64,000 nt of DNA from Letharia columbiana (lineage: Eukaryota; Ascomycota; Lecanoromycetes; Lecanorales; Parmeliaceae), in contig NW_023501036.1 of the NCBI RefSeq assembly GCF_014066305.1, positions 2,057,501 to 2,121,500 of the forward strand, written 5' to 3'. The position numbers and the translations under genes are program-made. Below the pieces are notes generated by a model that worked only from the letters and a program-made list of their open reading frames with translations, did not search any database and was not told where the DNA came from. Positions 1 to 11,790 of the stretch are shown here, piece after piece; within the stretch, counting starts at the first letter, position 1, and every line of letters starts with the position of its first letter.

Positions 1-1
1 C

Positions 2-1647
2 GCCAAAGGTGCCAAGTTGTATATTCTTGATCCACCAGCAGTTGAGGTCATAGCCAATGATCCAGCACAGGAAGTATACTTGACGGAGCTGGCATTCTTG
101 CGCGTCGCGTTGCCCAACCTTGAGAAGACTGGATTGCAGAAGCTGGCATCTGTCAACGGAACAATCGAGACATTGCAGGAATTGGCCAAGGTTCTAGACA
201 ACGCTTTGCGACTCGTGGAGATCCCCAAGACTTGGGCCACCGAGGAATTAGAGGGCACGCCATCCTCATTGTTCAAGGACATATGTACGAGCAGCTTTGT
301 AGCTTACGACAAGATTGAGGTAGACCCACCCACGTATCTCAAAGACTGGAAGACGGCGGCCAAAGGCTTGATTTTCAAGGAGGCTTACGGCACAAAGCCG
401 GCACTGCGCCCAGACGTCAACGTCAAGACCTACACAGTGCATGTACAGGAGAATCGCAGACTTACGCCGCCATCTTACGACAGAAATATTTTCCACATCG
501 AATTTGATCTTGGGAATTCAGGCCTGACCTACGATATTGGAGAAGCGCTCGGTATTCATGCTGAGAATGACGAAGTCGAGGTCGAGGAGTTTATCAAATT
601 CTACAAACTTGATCCTAAGGAGATTGTTGAGGTGTCGAGTCGCGAGAATCTCGAGGTGCTCGAGAACAGGACAGTGTACCAAGCTCTTATGCAGAATGTC
701 GACATCTTCGGCCGACCACCGAAGCGATTCTACGAAGCTTTGGCTGAGTTCGCCGATGATCCCGATGAGCGGAAAGAGCTTACCACATTGGGAGGCCCTA
801 CCAAAGAGGGTAACCAGGAATTCAAGAGGAGAGCCGAAGTAGATACTATTACTTACGCCGACATCCTTTTGGGGTTCCCTTCGGCCCATCCAAGCTTCCA
901 TGATATTGTCCGCATTGTTAGTCCGTTGAAGCGAAGAGAATACTCAATTGCGTCATGCCAGAAGGTGACGCCGAACAGCGTTGCTTTGATGATTGTGGTG
1001 GTCGGCTGGGTAGATCCGAAGGGTCGTGACAGATTTGGTCAAGCTACAAGGTTTCTTAACAAGCTCAGAGTCGGCGCTCCTGTCACTGTCTCCGTCAAGC
1101 CGAGTGTGATGAAGCTGCCACCGAAGTCTACCCAGCCATTGATCATGGCTGGTCTTGGCACTGGTCTTGCGCCATTCCGAGCCTTTGTGCAGTATCGCGC
1201 GTGGGAGAAGGCACAGGGCAAGGAGATTGGGTCCGTATTGCTCTACATGGGCTCGAGACACCAAAGAGAAGAGTATTGTTATGGAGAGGAGTGGGAGGCC
1301 TATCAGGATGCTGGTGTCATCACGCTGCTTGGTCGTGCTTTCTCCCGTGATCAGCCGCAGAAGATCTATATCCAGGATCGGATGAGGCAGACAATGAATG
1401 ATATCATCCAGGCTTATCTGAAGGAGGAAGGGGCTTTCTATCTTTGTAAGTGCTTCTGCACAAGCGTGAAGACGAGCTTACTGATGCGTTGCTGCTAGGC
1501 GGTCCTACATGGCCTGTACCTGATGTCACCAACGTGCTTGAAGATGCTATCGCCAGGGACGCACAGATGATAGGCAGGAAGGTGACCCCGAGGACTGAGA
1601 TTGAAAAGTTGAAGGATCAGCTGAGATATGTTTTGGAGGTTTACTGA
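2..1647 (+). CDS. MET10: Sulfite reductase [NADPH] flavoprotein (alpha) component, 3' part
   Basis: The gene runs in from the left edge, so its start is missing. Exons 2-1445 and 1499-1647 are separated by a 53 nt intron (GTAAGT to CTAG). The join restores FYLCGPTWPVPDV, the NADPH-binding signature of the ferredoxin-NADP reductase fold. Visible upstream are the FAD-binding RREYSIAS motif and the nicotinamide pocket GLGTGLAPFRAF. The C-terminus ends in the usual aromatic (VLEVY). The first residues belong to the pyruvate-ferredoxin-oxidoreductase-like region that fungal MET10 proteins carry before the FAD and NADPH domains. With the MET5 beta subunit it reduces sulfite to sulfide in cytosolic sulfate assimilation. 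A P450 reductase is less likely because of that N-terminal region. The frame is intact. Confidence 0.9.
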
Positions 1648-2167
1648 AATCCAAGCATTGCAAGCATATCTGCTTTCTAAGCGTGGCGTAGGCGGTGCGT
1701 CTGAATTTCTCGGATATTTCGCACCTAACTTATACGAATAGAACTGATACATTTGATTTTTGACCCTCCATCCACTACCTTCCCCATACTGCACCAAGTT
1801 TGTCCTGCATGCGAAAGATCTCCTTTGTGAAGACTATGTATCAGTCAGGGGTTCAGGGGCGATATTTGGTTTGAGAAGCACGCCTTGTAAGGCGACGCTA
1901 GGCAAGGAGTGTTACCGATTGGACAATGACCGTGGCGCGAAGTTTGCGCTCACTTTGCTTCTGCTTGCAGACAGTCATATTATGATACAACATAGTCACT
2001 ATAACAGCATTGACTCAGCGATCTTAGTAATGGCTTCGTGAGTCCACTAACAGCAAATTTCATCATCTGAGGAGTCTCTCACGCACTGTCGCAAACCTCC
2101 GCGCTCACCCGCACCGCAAATCAGCAGCCCCACATCAATTTCCCGACAGCACAAAAAAGTACACAGA
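1648..2167. other. Intergenic, MET10 3' side and TCO89-like 5' side
   Basis: No credible gene. It should hold the MET10 terminator and the promoter and leader of the downstream gene. The last 40 bases before the ATG are rich in C and A, as in fungal leaders. Confidence 0.5.
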
Positions 2168-3970
2168 ATGTCTGGCCGCGCCTCGCCATCACCAGGCAGA
2201 AGACCACAGCTAAACGAGCGCGCTTCATCCTCGGCTTCTCTCTCCAAGGGGTCTCCAAATACCGGTCATCTCTCCAAGTCGCACAACAAAGGATCCTCAA
2301 CCAAGCTGCACAAGGCGCATGCCGTCGGTCATGGACGTCACCCGTATGGAAGAGTGCCATCACATGGCAAGGGTCTACACAAGCTCTCCAAGTTGGGTCC
2401 TGGCGATGCAGGAGAGGTTGCAGGACACACGAGACACCATACTAGATCAGCGTCGCATACACCAACGGCCAGCCCAACAACACAGAACTTCAAGCGCAAT
2501 AGCTCTAATCTCAGCTTACCAAGAGTTGGGTCTAAGGCGTCTATAAAGAAGAATAAATCCGAAGTATCTCTGGGGCGGAACCCTTCATTGACCAAACTGG
2601 GGAACCAATCGAAGGGAGAGAAGGCGCAGACGAAGAATAGCTTGCGCAAAAAGGGCGATGATGATGGTCCCGTGAAAGGGCAAGCGAGCTTCGAGGTGGG
2701 AAATGAGGATCACGAGAACGATGACTGGACAGAGGAGAGCAACTCACAGTCACCCCATACCACTCGACATGGCTCAGTAGGTCGTAAGACTCCCCAACTG
2801 GAAGATCCTCCTTCGCCAGATGAGCCCGCAGAACCGTCTCCTCCAAATCTCCCTCAATCACCACCACAGTCTCCACCTAATAATCCTTCAGCTTTCGTCG
2901 ATCATGCAAAGGAGCAAGATCATCATCGAGACAGATCCCCATACTCTCACCCACCAGACGCAGACGACGTGACTCACCGTCTCCTCAATCGCAGTGCCCA
3001 CAACGCAGCACCTAAAACATCTAATGTATCGGCAACAGTTACACCAAATGGCTCCAGCGGTTCTCCAGCATTCGTTCACAGCCAGGACTCCGCATTCGGT
3101 AACAGGGATTCCATGCCCGGAGACGGCATATCTCGCTTCCTCAACGGCACAGGCTCGAACTCCGGCAGCGCAACACCAGGCTCTGTATCTCACCTTCAGC
3201 AAAATCTAGCACATCTCAACCACACCACCCACCATGACCGTCCAGGCTCTCCAACAGACTCATCCTCAACCGTCAAAGCCCCTACTCGCAGGGTCAAATC
3301 TGCGGCTAATCTGTCCCACCCGCGTCTCAGCAACGGCGAATCCAGCTCAGCATCTCCACCCATACCGAAACAATCCAATGGCAAGAACCCACTCAAGCCT
3401 CCAAAAGAAACTCGCGTCTCACCCTTCGAATCAGCCCGCGGCGCCGATCCCACTAAGGGCAAATCACTCACGCAGCTGAAGTTGGATCTGCAGCGCATGT
3501 CCACGCAGCGTGATCCACCATCCGATCAACACCCGCTCTTACAACACGGATCAGGTTTCGGAATCCAGAATCTCAGCGCTGGGTCGAAAGAGATGGAGGC
3601 GAGACAGGCAAGGCAGTGGACGCAGGCAAGGGTCGAGTGTGCGAATGCGAGGCGGTTCTATCCCGATTTGCTTGCTGGCAGTCTCAAGCAACAAGCTGTG
3701 CAGAGCAAGCTCGATGGGCGGAAATTTGATGGACAAAAGAAGCTGGATGGGAAGAAAGCGCCTGATGGGCACAAGGGGAAGAGCGTCAAGACGCCAGTCG
3801 GGAACTCTGGGGAGGCGTCGCACGGGAGGGGCAGAGTGAGATTTGAGGTGGGGAAGGGAAGCCCAGAGTTGGTGGAGGAGCATGAGGAGGATGGGCCGAT
3901 GGACGAAGGTGTAGAAGGGCTGCTGAGGAGGATGTGGGTGCAGGGAGAGACTAGTGGTGGAGAGGAGTAG
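2168..3970 (+). CDS. TCO89-like TORC1 subunit, low-complexity protein of 600 aa
   Basis: A single exon codes for 600 residues, very rich in Ser, Pro, His and Lys. Two stretches carry the family look: a basic Ser/Asn/Leu block at about residues 85-155 (FKRNSSNLSLPRVGSKASIK) and a C-terminal block at about 435-505 with LTQLKLDLQRMSTQRD and ARQWTQARVECANARRFYPD. This combination matches the fungal TCO89 family, a fungus-specific subunit of TOR complex 1 at the vacuole that takes part in nutrient and cell-wall signalling. No membrane segment or catalytic motif is present. The first ATG after a C/A-rich leader is chosen as start. The assignment rests on motif recall; a generic disordered fungal protein is the alternative. 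Confidence 0.65.
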   Translation: MSGRASPSPGRRPQLNERASSSASLSKGSPNTGHLSKSHNKGSSTKLHKAHAVGHGRHPYGRVPSHGKGLHKLSKLGPGDAGEVAGHTRHHTRSASHTPTASPTTQNFKRNSSNLSLPRVGSKASIKKNKSEVSLGRNPSLTKLGNQSKGEKAQTKNSLRKKGDDDGPVKGQASFEVGNEDHENDDWTEESNSQSPHTTRHGSVGRKTPQLEDPPSPDEPAEPSPPNLPQSPPQSPPNNPSAFVDHAKEQDHHRDRSPYSHPPDADDVTHRLLNRSAHNAAPKTSNVSATVTPNGSSGSPAFVHSQDSAFGNRDSMPGDGISRFLNGTGSNSGSATPGSVSHLQQNLAHLNHTTHHDRPGSPTDSSSTVKAPTRRVKSAANLSHPRLSNGESSSASPPIPKQSNGKNPLKPPKETRVSPFESARGADPTKGKSLTQLKLDLQRMSTQRDPPSDQHPLLQHGSGFGIQNLSAGSKEMEARQARQWTQARVECANARRFYPDLLAGSLKQQAVQSKLDGRKFDGQKKLDGKKAPDGHKGKSVKTPVGNSGEASHGRGRVRFEVGKGSPELVEEHEEDGPMDEGVEGLLRRMWVQGETSGGEE

Positions 3971-5029
3971 CTGTGTTCATTCAGGCGGTGGATTGCAGCC
4001 AAGGAGACGGGTGGCTGTGAGCTTTGAACATATGGTAGGCGATGATGCTTTATGAGGCCTGTCAATCGGAAGCGATGGTGTTGGGGGTGGAGCATTCCAA
4101 GGAGCTTGAGAGGTGCATTGTTGGACGCAGGGTCTTCAACCAGACTTATTCATTAGTTTGGCAAGAATTCGGGTTCGAGCTTGTATATACCATTGCCCTT
4201 AGGTGGGATATTTCAACACGCGCGTGCAAGGCTCATTGAGCCTTGCAAATAGCAGTTTAGAATGCTTCGGTGCTTCAAGATCGAGAACTCGAGATCATGT
4301 TACGTTGCTCGAGTATACTTGTACGATATCACCTTTTCTTACATTTCATCAAATGCGACAGATTTCGTGCTGAAAGTATACCTAGATTCCTAGTTCGCAG
4401 GCACTTTTGAAAGGAGCGGCTTGCTCCTAAGACAGGCTTTGCATGTGTCGACCACGACGACCATCAGCGTCGACGACAGACATGGCCAACATAACAAATG
4501 TGATGTCGGCGATGAATATGATAACGGCGATGACTCATGACGACAGGGAGGTAATATGTGGGCCGTGGTGAGATATATCTATGGGTCTAAGGCTTTGCGG
4601 ACGATACTCCCGTGGGCTCGCCATCTCTCTCATCAAATCAACCCTTCTCAAATCCCAGCCTGATCATTCGTCCAACCTATTCGCTCTGCAATTTCCCGCA
4701 TGACATATTAGGAAGGGGGGCATGCAGCTGTCAGCCTTTTTCTACTTTAGCGTAAGATAGAAGGCTGCATGCTCTGCGCCTCGCAAGCCTCGTCAACAAC
4801 TGTCAATGTTTCCATCAACATACATCATCTATCAAGCAGACAAAGCAAAAATCTCCGCCAGTCATCATCAGTTTTGTGCACGCTACTATCTGCTGATCGG
4901 AAAGAGAAGGCCAGCGGTGCCTTTTGACCAGAACCTGGCCTCTTGGAGGTTATAAAGTACCACTTCGGGTGGAATCACAGACTCTACTTACCAGCGCAGT
5001 CAACGAAGTGCAAATCAGGATTCAGCGCC
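3971..5029. other. Gene-free stretch before the NACHT pseudogene
   Basis: No supported gene. It contains an imperfect hairpin at 4720-4772 and AT-rich patches. It should hold the terminator of the TCO89-like gene and the promoter of the NACHT gene. Confidence 0.5.
4720..4772. repeat. Imperfect inverted repeat (hairpin)
   Basis: GCATGCAGC followed by CCTT after a six-base bulge is the reverse complement of AAGGCTGCATGC at the right end. It lies about 260 bases upstream of the NACHT start codon. Function unknown. Confidence 0.55.
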
Positions 5030-7120
5030 ATGAGCTTTGACTTTAGCATTGGCGATATCATCGCGGTGTCGCACCTGGCCAACAAGGTCCGCAAGCGCTT
5101 GGTGGACTCGTCTGATCAATTCAAGGCTGTCTCTGATAAGTGAGTCGCTCCCACTTCTTTTGAACGGTACCGAAGATACAAAGCCATGTCTTTTGATATT
5201 TGCGATGGTATGTCCACTTCGACAGCGCCTGTTGGATCCATAGTTTTCGCCTGTACTCTACACATCGTTCCTTATCATACCTTATCTTTCTTTGAAGCTA
5301 TTTGCTCTGATACATGTTGGTGTAGTGTCTTTGGGCTTCGATCGACACACCGAGAATCAAAAGGGTGAAAAGCCTCTCCAATATCCATCGTGACCTTGAA
5401 GAAGTCCTACCGGAGCGAGAACTCACGCCTCAGCAACACCAGGATCGCCAAGATCACATCCGAGGATGCGAGAATGTGCTCAAAGACTTGGACAAGATCA
5501 TGGACAAGTATGAAACTCTGGATGCCAATCTCGCAGGCTTCGGCAACAAATATCGAAAACTTTGGAAGAGCTCATGTTTGAGCCTGAAGGCTTGAGAGAA
5601 CTTCGCCTCCGATTGATCTCCAATATCGGGTTATGGAATTCTTTTACCGGTACACTTTCACTGTAAGTACAGATTTATATCGGAATGGATTCGCATTTCT
5701 TCTTGAGCATGCCAGCATTCTCCTCGGTAGTGGTTTGGCTTCCACCATGGCTAGGGCTACTTGATCTATAGAGTTGTCGTATCCACGATATACATGGTCA
5801 AGACAGCGGATAGTGCCGGTTCAACTTGATGAAGTCCTCGTTACTGCACACCCATACACATATAGGAGAGCAAGTCTCTCGATTTATTCTTTACAATGGG
5901 AAATGCGTTGCTGATGTTCGTGATCAAAAATAGCGGGCTTTCTAAATCGACCAAAGCTGGTGTAGATCTATTGAACAGAAATCAAAACGAGGAGCATCTT
6001 CGTACAGTTGCAGAACGGCTGTCAACTTCAGACTATCCTTCACAGCAGACTGATCTCTTCAACTAATGCCAGGAAGGGACTGGGCAATGGCTTTTTCATT
6101 CCAAAGAATTTCAAGCATGGCTTGACGGGACCGAGTCAACGCTTTTCTGTCCCGACATTCCCGGAGCAGGGAAAACGATGATAACATCCATCATGACAAA
6201 CAACCTTCAGCAACGTTTCCAGGGCGATAAGAAGGTTGGCATTGCTTATGTCTATTGCAATTACAAACGACAGCCGGAGCAGACCATCCACCATTTTATG
6301 GAAAGCCTGCTCAAAAAACTAGTTCAGCAACAGCCCAACCTGCCTGAACCAGTCAGCACTCTCTACTCCAGACATATGGAGAAACGGACAAGTCCATCTG
6401 TAGCTGGAACATCGACTGCTATACGCTCCATCGTCCATGGTCTCGCTAGAGCGTTTATTGTGATGGACCCTCTTGACGAATGCACTGACACGAACAAACC
6501 AAGATCGATTTTACTGGAAGAAATCGCGAACCTCCAAGTTCAACCAAATACACATTTCTTTGCAACCTCGCGCTTCATACCCGATATAAAAGCCAAGTTC
6601 AGAGGCATGGCAAACTTAGAGATACGGGCAACAGATGCAGATGTGCAAGCATATCTTGAGAATAAGATTTCAGAGACGCCAGTTTGTGTATTCACGCAAT
6701 CGAGCGCTGGAAGAAGAAATCCGGGCAGAAATAGTAAAATCAGCTGCTGGAATGTAAAACTTATCCATTGCTCTAGTCGACTAGACACCAAGTTGATTGG
6801 TATAGGTTCCTTCTCGCAAAACTTCACCTAGCGGTCTTTCCGACAAGGTTACAGCGAAGGATGTCAATATCGCGTTGCGGGATCTGCCTAAGGGATCAGG
6901 AGCATTGGAAATCACATACACACAAGCTTTAGAGAGGATCAAGGGCCAAAACCCAGGCTTTCGGCGGCTCGCTGAAGCAGTCTTATCCTGGATTGTTTGC
7001 GCCCCAAGACAATTGACCATCTAGACAACCAGTACGCTAGTATTGGTCTTGTCCTAAGAAGTCTTTCGGCGTATAGGTTTGCGTATGATACGTCATTCTT
7101 TGTCGGATCAGAATCTAGCA
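5030..7120 (+). pseudogene. NACHT-domain (STAND NTPase) protein, broken
   Basis: The start MSFDFSIGDIIAVSHLANKV is typical of the N-terminal domain of fungal STAND proteins linked to non-self recognition. An intron with GTGAGT follows at about 5138. Continuation pieces lie at 5365-5595 (VKSLSNIHRDLEEVLPE) and about 5573-5660. The NACHT core is at 6070-6830: Walker A CPDIPGAGKT near 6148-6180, Walker B FIVMDPLDEC, then IFATSRFIP-like HFFATSRFIPDIKAKF. Breaks: a TAA before CQEGTGQWLF near 6063, a frameshift near 6700 after which RNRALEEEIRAEIVKSAAGM is read in another frame, then a TAA, further shifts, and a stop after CAPRQLTI near 7021. The Walker B Ala of the usual DALDEC is Pro. No clear C-terminal repeat domain follows. 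It is most likely a decayed heterokaryon-incompatibility-type gene. Confidence 0.8.
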
Positions 7121-7397
7121 AGTTTTAGTCCTCTGACCCTAATTATAACACCAATCCGTCATGGTGATTTACCAGCGACTCCACCGGGTTTGGAACCTGT
7201 CTGGCGGTTCATGCACCTATTGCTGCAACTAGCGGAGATGGAGTGACCTAAGGTACCTTAGATCCTATTCCTACAAGGCTGCAGAGTTGCCATACAGACG
7301 AAGATGACATTTCGAGAGCGGAACAGACAACGCTCCAACGTCTTAGTCGTACCGCATTTCTTTTCGCAGTGCAGGTCGATCGCATTACATCGTCACC

Positions 7398-7909
7398 ATG
7401 TCTAACGCTTGTGAAACATTGAGCCCACGTCCGGCAGCAGTGACGGGCCCGACAACAACGATAAGTGCAGACAATTATCTTGGTCTTGAGAGTGATCGTG
7501 AGGAAGGTCCAACCCGATCGAGCAGAGACAAGTCCGTTGATCTGGAGAGTGGCAATGCCAAGGAACCAAGCACACAGAGAAACGAGATGAGGTTTGTCTC
7601 GGAAGCAGGTCGGTATACTACTAGACATATGAGACACCCTGAATACAATACTGACCAATTGTAGCTAGTAAGAATGAGACATTTTGGTCCAAAATTACGA
7701 AATATTGGTTCGCTCCATTATGCCATGTAGAGGAAATAGCAAGGCTGAGGCTTTCGAAAGAAGCTTGCTTATTGCAATACAACCTTCGAGACGCAGCAAC
7801 TCGTCCAGAGATCTATGAAGTAACAGGCTCAACACCACTCAGTCTGATAGCTCGCAGAAAGGATGATCCTGCCCTGGGAAAATGCCTATTCGATTTACTA
7901 CTGCGCTGA
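7398..7909 (+). CDS. Small hypothetical protein, 151 aa, two exons
   Basis: Not recognised. Exon 7398-7608, intron 7609-7664 (56 nt, GTCGGT to TTGTAG) and exon 7665-7909 give 152 in-phase codons including TGA. The N-terminal half is acidic and Ser/Thr-rich. The C-terminal half has KITKYWFAPLCHVEEIARLR and a stretch ending STPLSLIARRKDDP that faintly resembles one ankyrin unit. It follows the NACHT pseudogene by about 280 bases and could be a detached 3' part of it. The donor site is weak. Confidence 0.4.
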
Positions 7910-8118
7910 ACAAATGGCTTGACTCAAAGCCTCATACGATCTCATATGATAGTCAGAGCGAAGCGCTCGTTCCCATAGCAGGGTCAGCGTTGAATCCTCG
8001 TTTCTCTAGCAGGGCCAGCGTTGAGTGTGAAACACGGCGTTAGTAAGCAATATGAAGACGACGACGCTGCAACAGATGAAGATCCTCATTTCTTCTCCCA
8101 CACTTGCCCCAAGCCCAT

Positions 8119-9035
8119 CTATCTCATCCCCGCCTGCTGCTGCACCTGCATCTTCGCCGCCTCCATTTCCTGCTCAGTCGGCAAGTTGACAATCATCAGA
8201 TACAGCACATTCTGCTTCATCAGCTTCCTCTTCTGCTTCCACGCCTTCCTCTCTTGTTTCCTACTCGGTGCAACGCCCGCCTGGATCCTCTCCTCGCGTC
8301 TCCTCGCTCGCCGCTCAGCCTTCGGTGGGATCTTGCCGCCGGAAATCAGCGTGAGCCACGAGCCCCTGAATGCGGGATGGTTGGGATCGCTGACGCGGGT
8401 CCCGAAGTCGGGCTTGGGCAGGTCGAGGCGTTGGTCGGGGTTCTTGTGCAACTGGTGTCCGGCTTGTTAGTAGGCCGAGAAGGGGGGAGTTGGGGGGGGG
8501 AAAGGACATACGTAGGACGCCTGTGCCCGCTTGTCGTAGTAGTCTGTCACGAAGGCCATGCTGCTCTTCAGTTTGCTCGCCTTTGCCGGGTCTTGCGTCT
8601 GCGCGGCTTCGTCCAGGGCAGGGAATACCAATGGTGCAGAGTCTGGCATCTCGATCGCTCCGTACGACCGGCCCGCGTTTACTGCTCTAAAGTTCTGATA
8701 CGATTTGTGGGGCGCATTTTCTTTCCTGATGATCGTGTTCAGGTCCGCTTGCTGCACGGATATTGGTCTTGTCCCCTGGGGGATGTACTTCATAACCATG
8801 GCGTACAGACCCCTGGGCTTGAACAACTTGTCGTTCATCTCGTCAAGGAAGCTGTGGGTGCGCTGTGTAGTCTGCATGTAAATGGCTGCCCCAGCGGCGA
8901 ATTGAATGACGATACTTGTAATCTGGCTGATTGGCTCTGGGACGAGGCCTACAACGCCTGCGGAGACGAAGACGACGTTTAGCAGTGGCGATGCTTGTGA
9001 CGCTGCGTGGAAGGTTTGGATGAAGGATAGGAAAG
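8119..9035 (-). pseudogene. 3' half of a split membrane-protein gene (uncharacterised fungal family)
   Basis: On the minus strand, 9035-8512 and 8451-8119 join across a 60 nt intron (GTATGT to CACCAG) in phase. The part begins FLSFIQTFHAASQASPLL, has a hydrophobic segment (NVVFVSAGVVGLVP, then ITSIVIQFAAGAAIYM), then FLDEMNDKLFKPRGLYAMVM, a basic Arg-rich stretch and VLYLMIVNLPTEQEM near the end. I recognise this as the C-terminal part of a Pezizomycotina family of unknown function whose N-terminal part has PVIIPQRRPGARDRGF. That N-terminal part is at 13584-14230 on the opposite strand. Position 9025 continues position 14230 exactly, with the 10 bp duplication counted once. The total is 647+514+333 nt, or 498 codons including stop. 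The half lacks its own start. Confidence 0.88.
9026..9035. repeat. Target-site duplication A, copy 1
   Basis: GATAGGAAAG directly precedes the GGGC end of the first element. Its partner is not at the other end of this element. It is the reverse complement at 14221-14230, before the second element. Confidence 0.9.
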
Positions 9036-9948
9036 GGGCAAATTACCGAATCATACCCCGAAAGTACGAATCCTTACCGAATCATACCCCTAATTACCGA
9101 ATCATACCCCTACACCAAATCACACCCAAATATAAGGTATGATTCGATAATTTGCTATTGCTTGGGGTATGATTTAGTAAGTTATCAAAGTGGCCTCAAA
9201 CTACGAAGGAGATAATCCGCGATCTAGCCTGTCTAACCATAGAAGTAAGGGATTTTCTCTAACCATATTTGATAAGAATTCTATCAGTCTGAAAATATTA
9301 GATGAAAGTCGAGTGAAGGTAATTTCGACTGCTCGAAGGCTAAATCACATCTTACGCTTTAAGATTTACGGGGTTTATATTAGTAGCGACCCCTATGGGG
9401 GTCTTACGAAGGCCTTACGAAGGCCCTACGGGGGTAAATATTTAAGTTTAAATAAGAGTATTCTAGCTATTAAGCGTATTATTATAGATATTATTATTAG
9501 TAACTTAGCTAAAAAGGCTAATCTCGAGGGTGTCTACGCTTAATAGCTAGAATACCCCTATTTAAACCTAAATATTTACCTTTATAAAGCCTTCGCAGAG
9601 CCTTCGTAAAGGTCGCTATTAATAGTTTACTGCCCCGAAGACACTTTTAAGATCCTCTTAAATACCTAGATTATCCTATATTTTATACTATAAATACCCT
9701 TATTTAGGCCTTTATAGGGGTCTTAAAAAATAATTTCTAATAGATATCTAGCTATATCTATAAGTAGGTTATTTAAGTAAATCACTATAGTAAGTATAAA
9801 TCCTTATTAAATTATACCCCAAGCAATAGCAAATTATCGAATTATATTCTATATTTAGGTGAAATTTGGTATAGGGGTATAATTCAGTAATTAGGGGTAT
9901 GATTCGGTAAGGATTCATACTTTCGGGGTATGAATTAGTAATTCGCCC
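9036..9948. mobile_element. Mutator-like miniature element, copy 1 (913 bp)
   Basis: The ends are GGGC...GCCC. The terminal inverted repeats are about 150 bp and consist of repeated TTACCGAATCATACCCC units: three direct, then two inverted, in each arm. The interior has a fold-back pair around TTCTAGCTATTAAGCG and CGCTTAATAGCTAGAA. There is no transposase frame, so it is non-autonomous. Target duplications of 9-10 bp and long terminal repeats point to the Mutator superfamily. The left arm is nearly intact, while the right arm carries many C-to-T and G-to-A changes, so RIP is partial. It is inverted relative to the copies at 14231 and 16840. Confidence 0.88.
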
Positions 9949-9958
9949 AGCATGCAAA
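9949..9958. repeat. Target-site duplication B, copy 1
   Basis: AGCATGCAAA directly follows the first element. Its reverse complement TTTGCATGCT directly follows the second element at 15145-15154. Confidence 0.9.
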
Positions 9959-11790
9959 GCGCCTGTTTTGATATTCTACCTGAAGCTTTCGTAGCATTTA
10001 TACGCGTTCCGTGTTATATTTTGGCGGGTATCACCACTTGTTGGGGAACTGCCACTGTAAATCGCGCAATGCAGTCCAGTCTCAGGGTTCTCGAACCGTA
10101 AGCTTCCCACGAAATGCGGTATACATGACATCCCTTTTTTCGTCGGCGCAGCGATACCTAACTTACTAACGGATGCTGCACTTCTCTCGATGCCGACTCC
10201 CTATATTTGGCGGATGCATAGTACTAGGTCGCAAAAGGGAACGGTTACTGGTATGTCTATGCTTGGTGGTTTGTATGTAATACTGTATCTACGGCAACGT
10301 CCTTTCTTACCGAACTCTCTCTAGTGTCTTGTGCGGACTGACCACAATTCCCCAGATCTGGACTACGACTTCGCTTATGCCGGTACTTGATCAATAACAG
10401 AATGTGATATTGCAATCGTTTCTGGTATCCTGATCCAAAATCGTTCACAATCAACAAAAAGGCTAGCTAACTCACGCGGCAGCTTGTTCACCATCCCTCC
10501 GACTAGTACTCCCCCAGGTCATCTACAATAATCCCAATCTGATGGTACTGCGCTCGAAAGGCTATGTTCCCGGTCGGAGTACAATCCAAATCACCCTTCA
10601 GCGAGTACTCAGAGCCATGGCGAACCACACAGCGAGATGAGCAGTCACCACAAGCTTATGATACTGTCAGATAAGACACACGGCATCTTGGTTGTGGGTC
10701 AATCTCATGCAACCGTCATTGCAGGGAAGAGAGAGATGCGTGGCCAAGAAGATATTGAGATGCTGCCATCAACCACGCCAGCTGATGGTGAGATCAGTGT
10801 ACAGCGTCATTTGAACGTGAACTGGGCATAGATCCACTAAGGGCTTAGTGCATGATCTACAATTCGAAATGTGGCATGCAGGACTACGGTCTCTACGATC
10901 TACCAGACTGAGCTGTCCACATTAACTTGAGTCTGCAGCTATAGAACGGACTCACCGCAGTATCGGAAGTCAAAGCTCGCATACGTAGATAGACCACGCT
11001 GAGAGTCAAGCACTACTTCAATGATTCCTTCATCGTCGCTACCATGCCAGACCCAGAACCGTACGACACGCAGACAGACCCAATGCAGTAGAACTTGACA
11101 TTATCTCCTACTCCGCTCTTTCCCAGCAGAGACTGACATCATGAGGTGGACACTTACCAACGACGCATTGCAAAACATTTTTGTATAACGTACAGATGAA
11201 TGACACTTCCGCATCACAGCGGTCTGCAGGCTCTTCGGCGAACATGTTCTTGTCGTTGTTTTCGACAAGGACATTAAAGAGGCGTACATTGACACCAGTG
11301 CCGAGGGTCATGCGTTGGCGGCCAGCCTACACCATTTGTTGGTTGTGGGCGTGAGTATGCTTCGTGAGATTCACCTCCCGAGTATTCTTCTTTCTCCTCA
11401 TCTCCCAAACCTGGCAACAAGGCGCTGAGCATTTGCCGACGTCAGCTTCCTCAGGCTCTCGGTTGTCTGCCGACCGAAGTCAATTACGAACTGTCTTTGT
11501 CCAACTCAAAAGGCTTGGAGAATTAGATACTTCCCAAACAAGTCATTGTTACTTTCCCTTCTCAGCGCAGATTCAGTACAAAGGAATCTACAAAGACAGG
11601 ACACAAGAGGCGCAATGTAATTGTCGCCACCCAGAGGCTGTCTTTGTGTAATCCTCGACGCTTTATGCTGATATGTTCTCAACCTATAAAAGCATCCAGC
11701 CTTCATCATCTTTCCATACGCAAAAGCATCCAGCCTTCAACATCTTTCCATACCCACAATCAGCCCCAATTCACAAGTCTTTACCACAAC
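9949..11790. other. Gene-free part of the inverted segment
   Basis: I see no gene with recognisable protein features on either strand. Short open frames are not supported. The last 100 bases before 11791 are C/A-rich and should be the leader of the RING gene, with a short repeated CATCCAGCCTTCA motif near 11694-11732. Confidence 0.45.

Noticed and set aside
8104..8982. Open frame of 292 codons on the plus strand
   Set aside because: It is antisense to the 3' half of the split membrane-protein gene, has no domain, and its residues (Leu/Arg/Gly-rich) are typical of a shadow frame.
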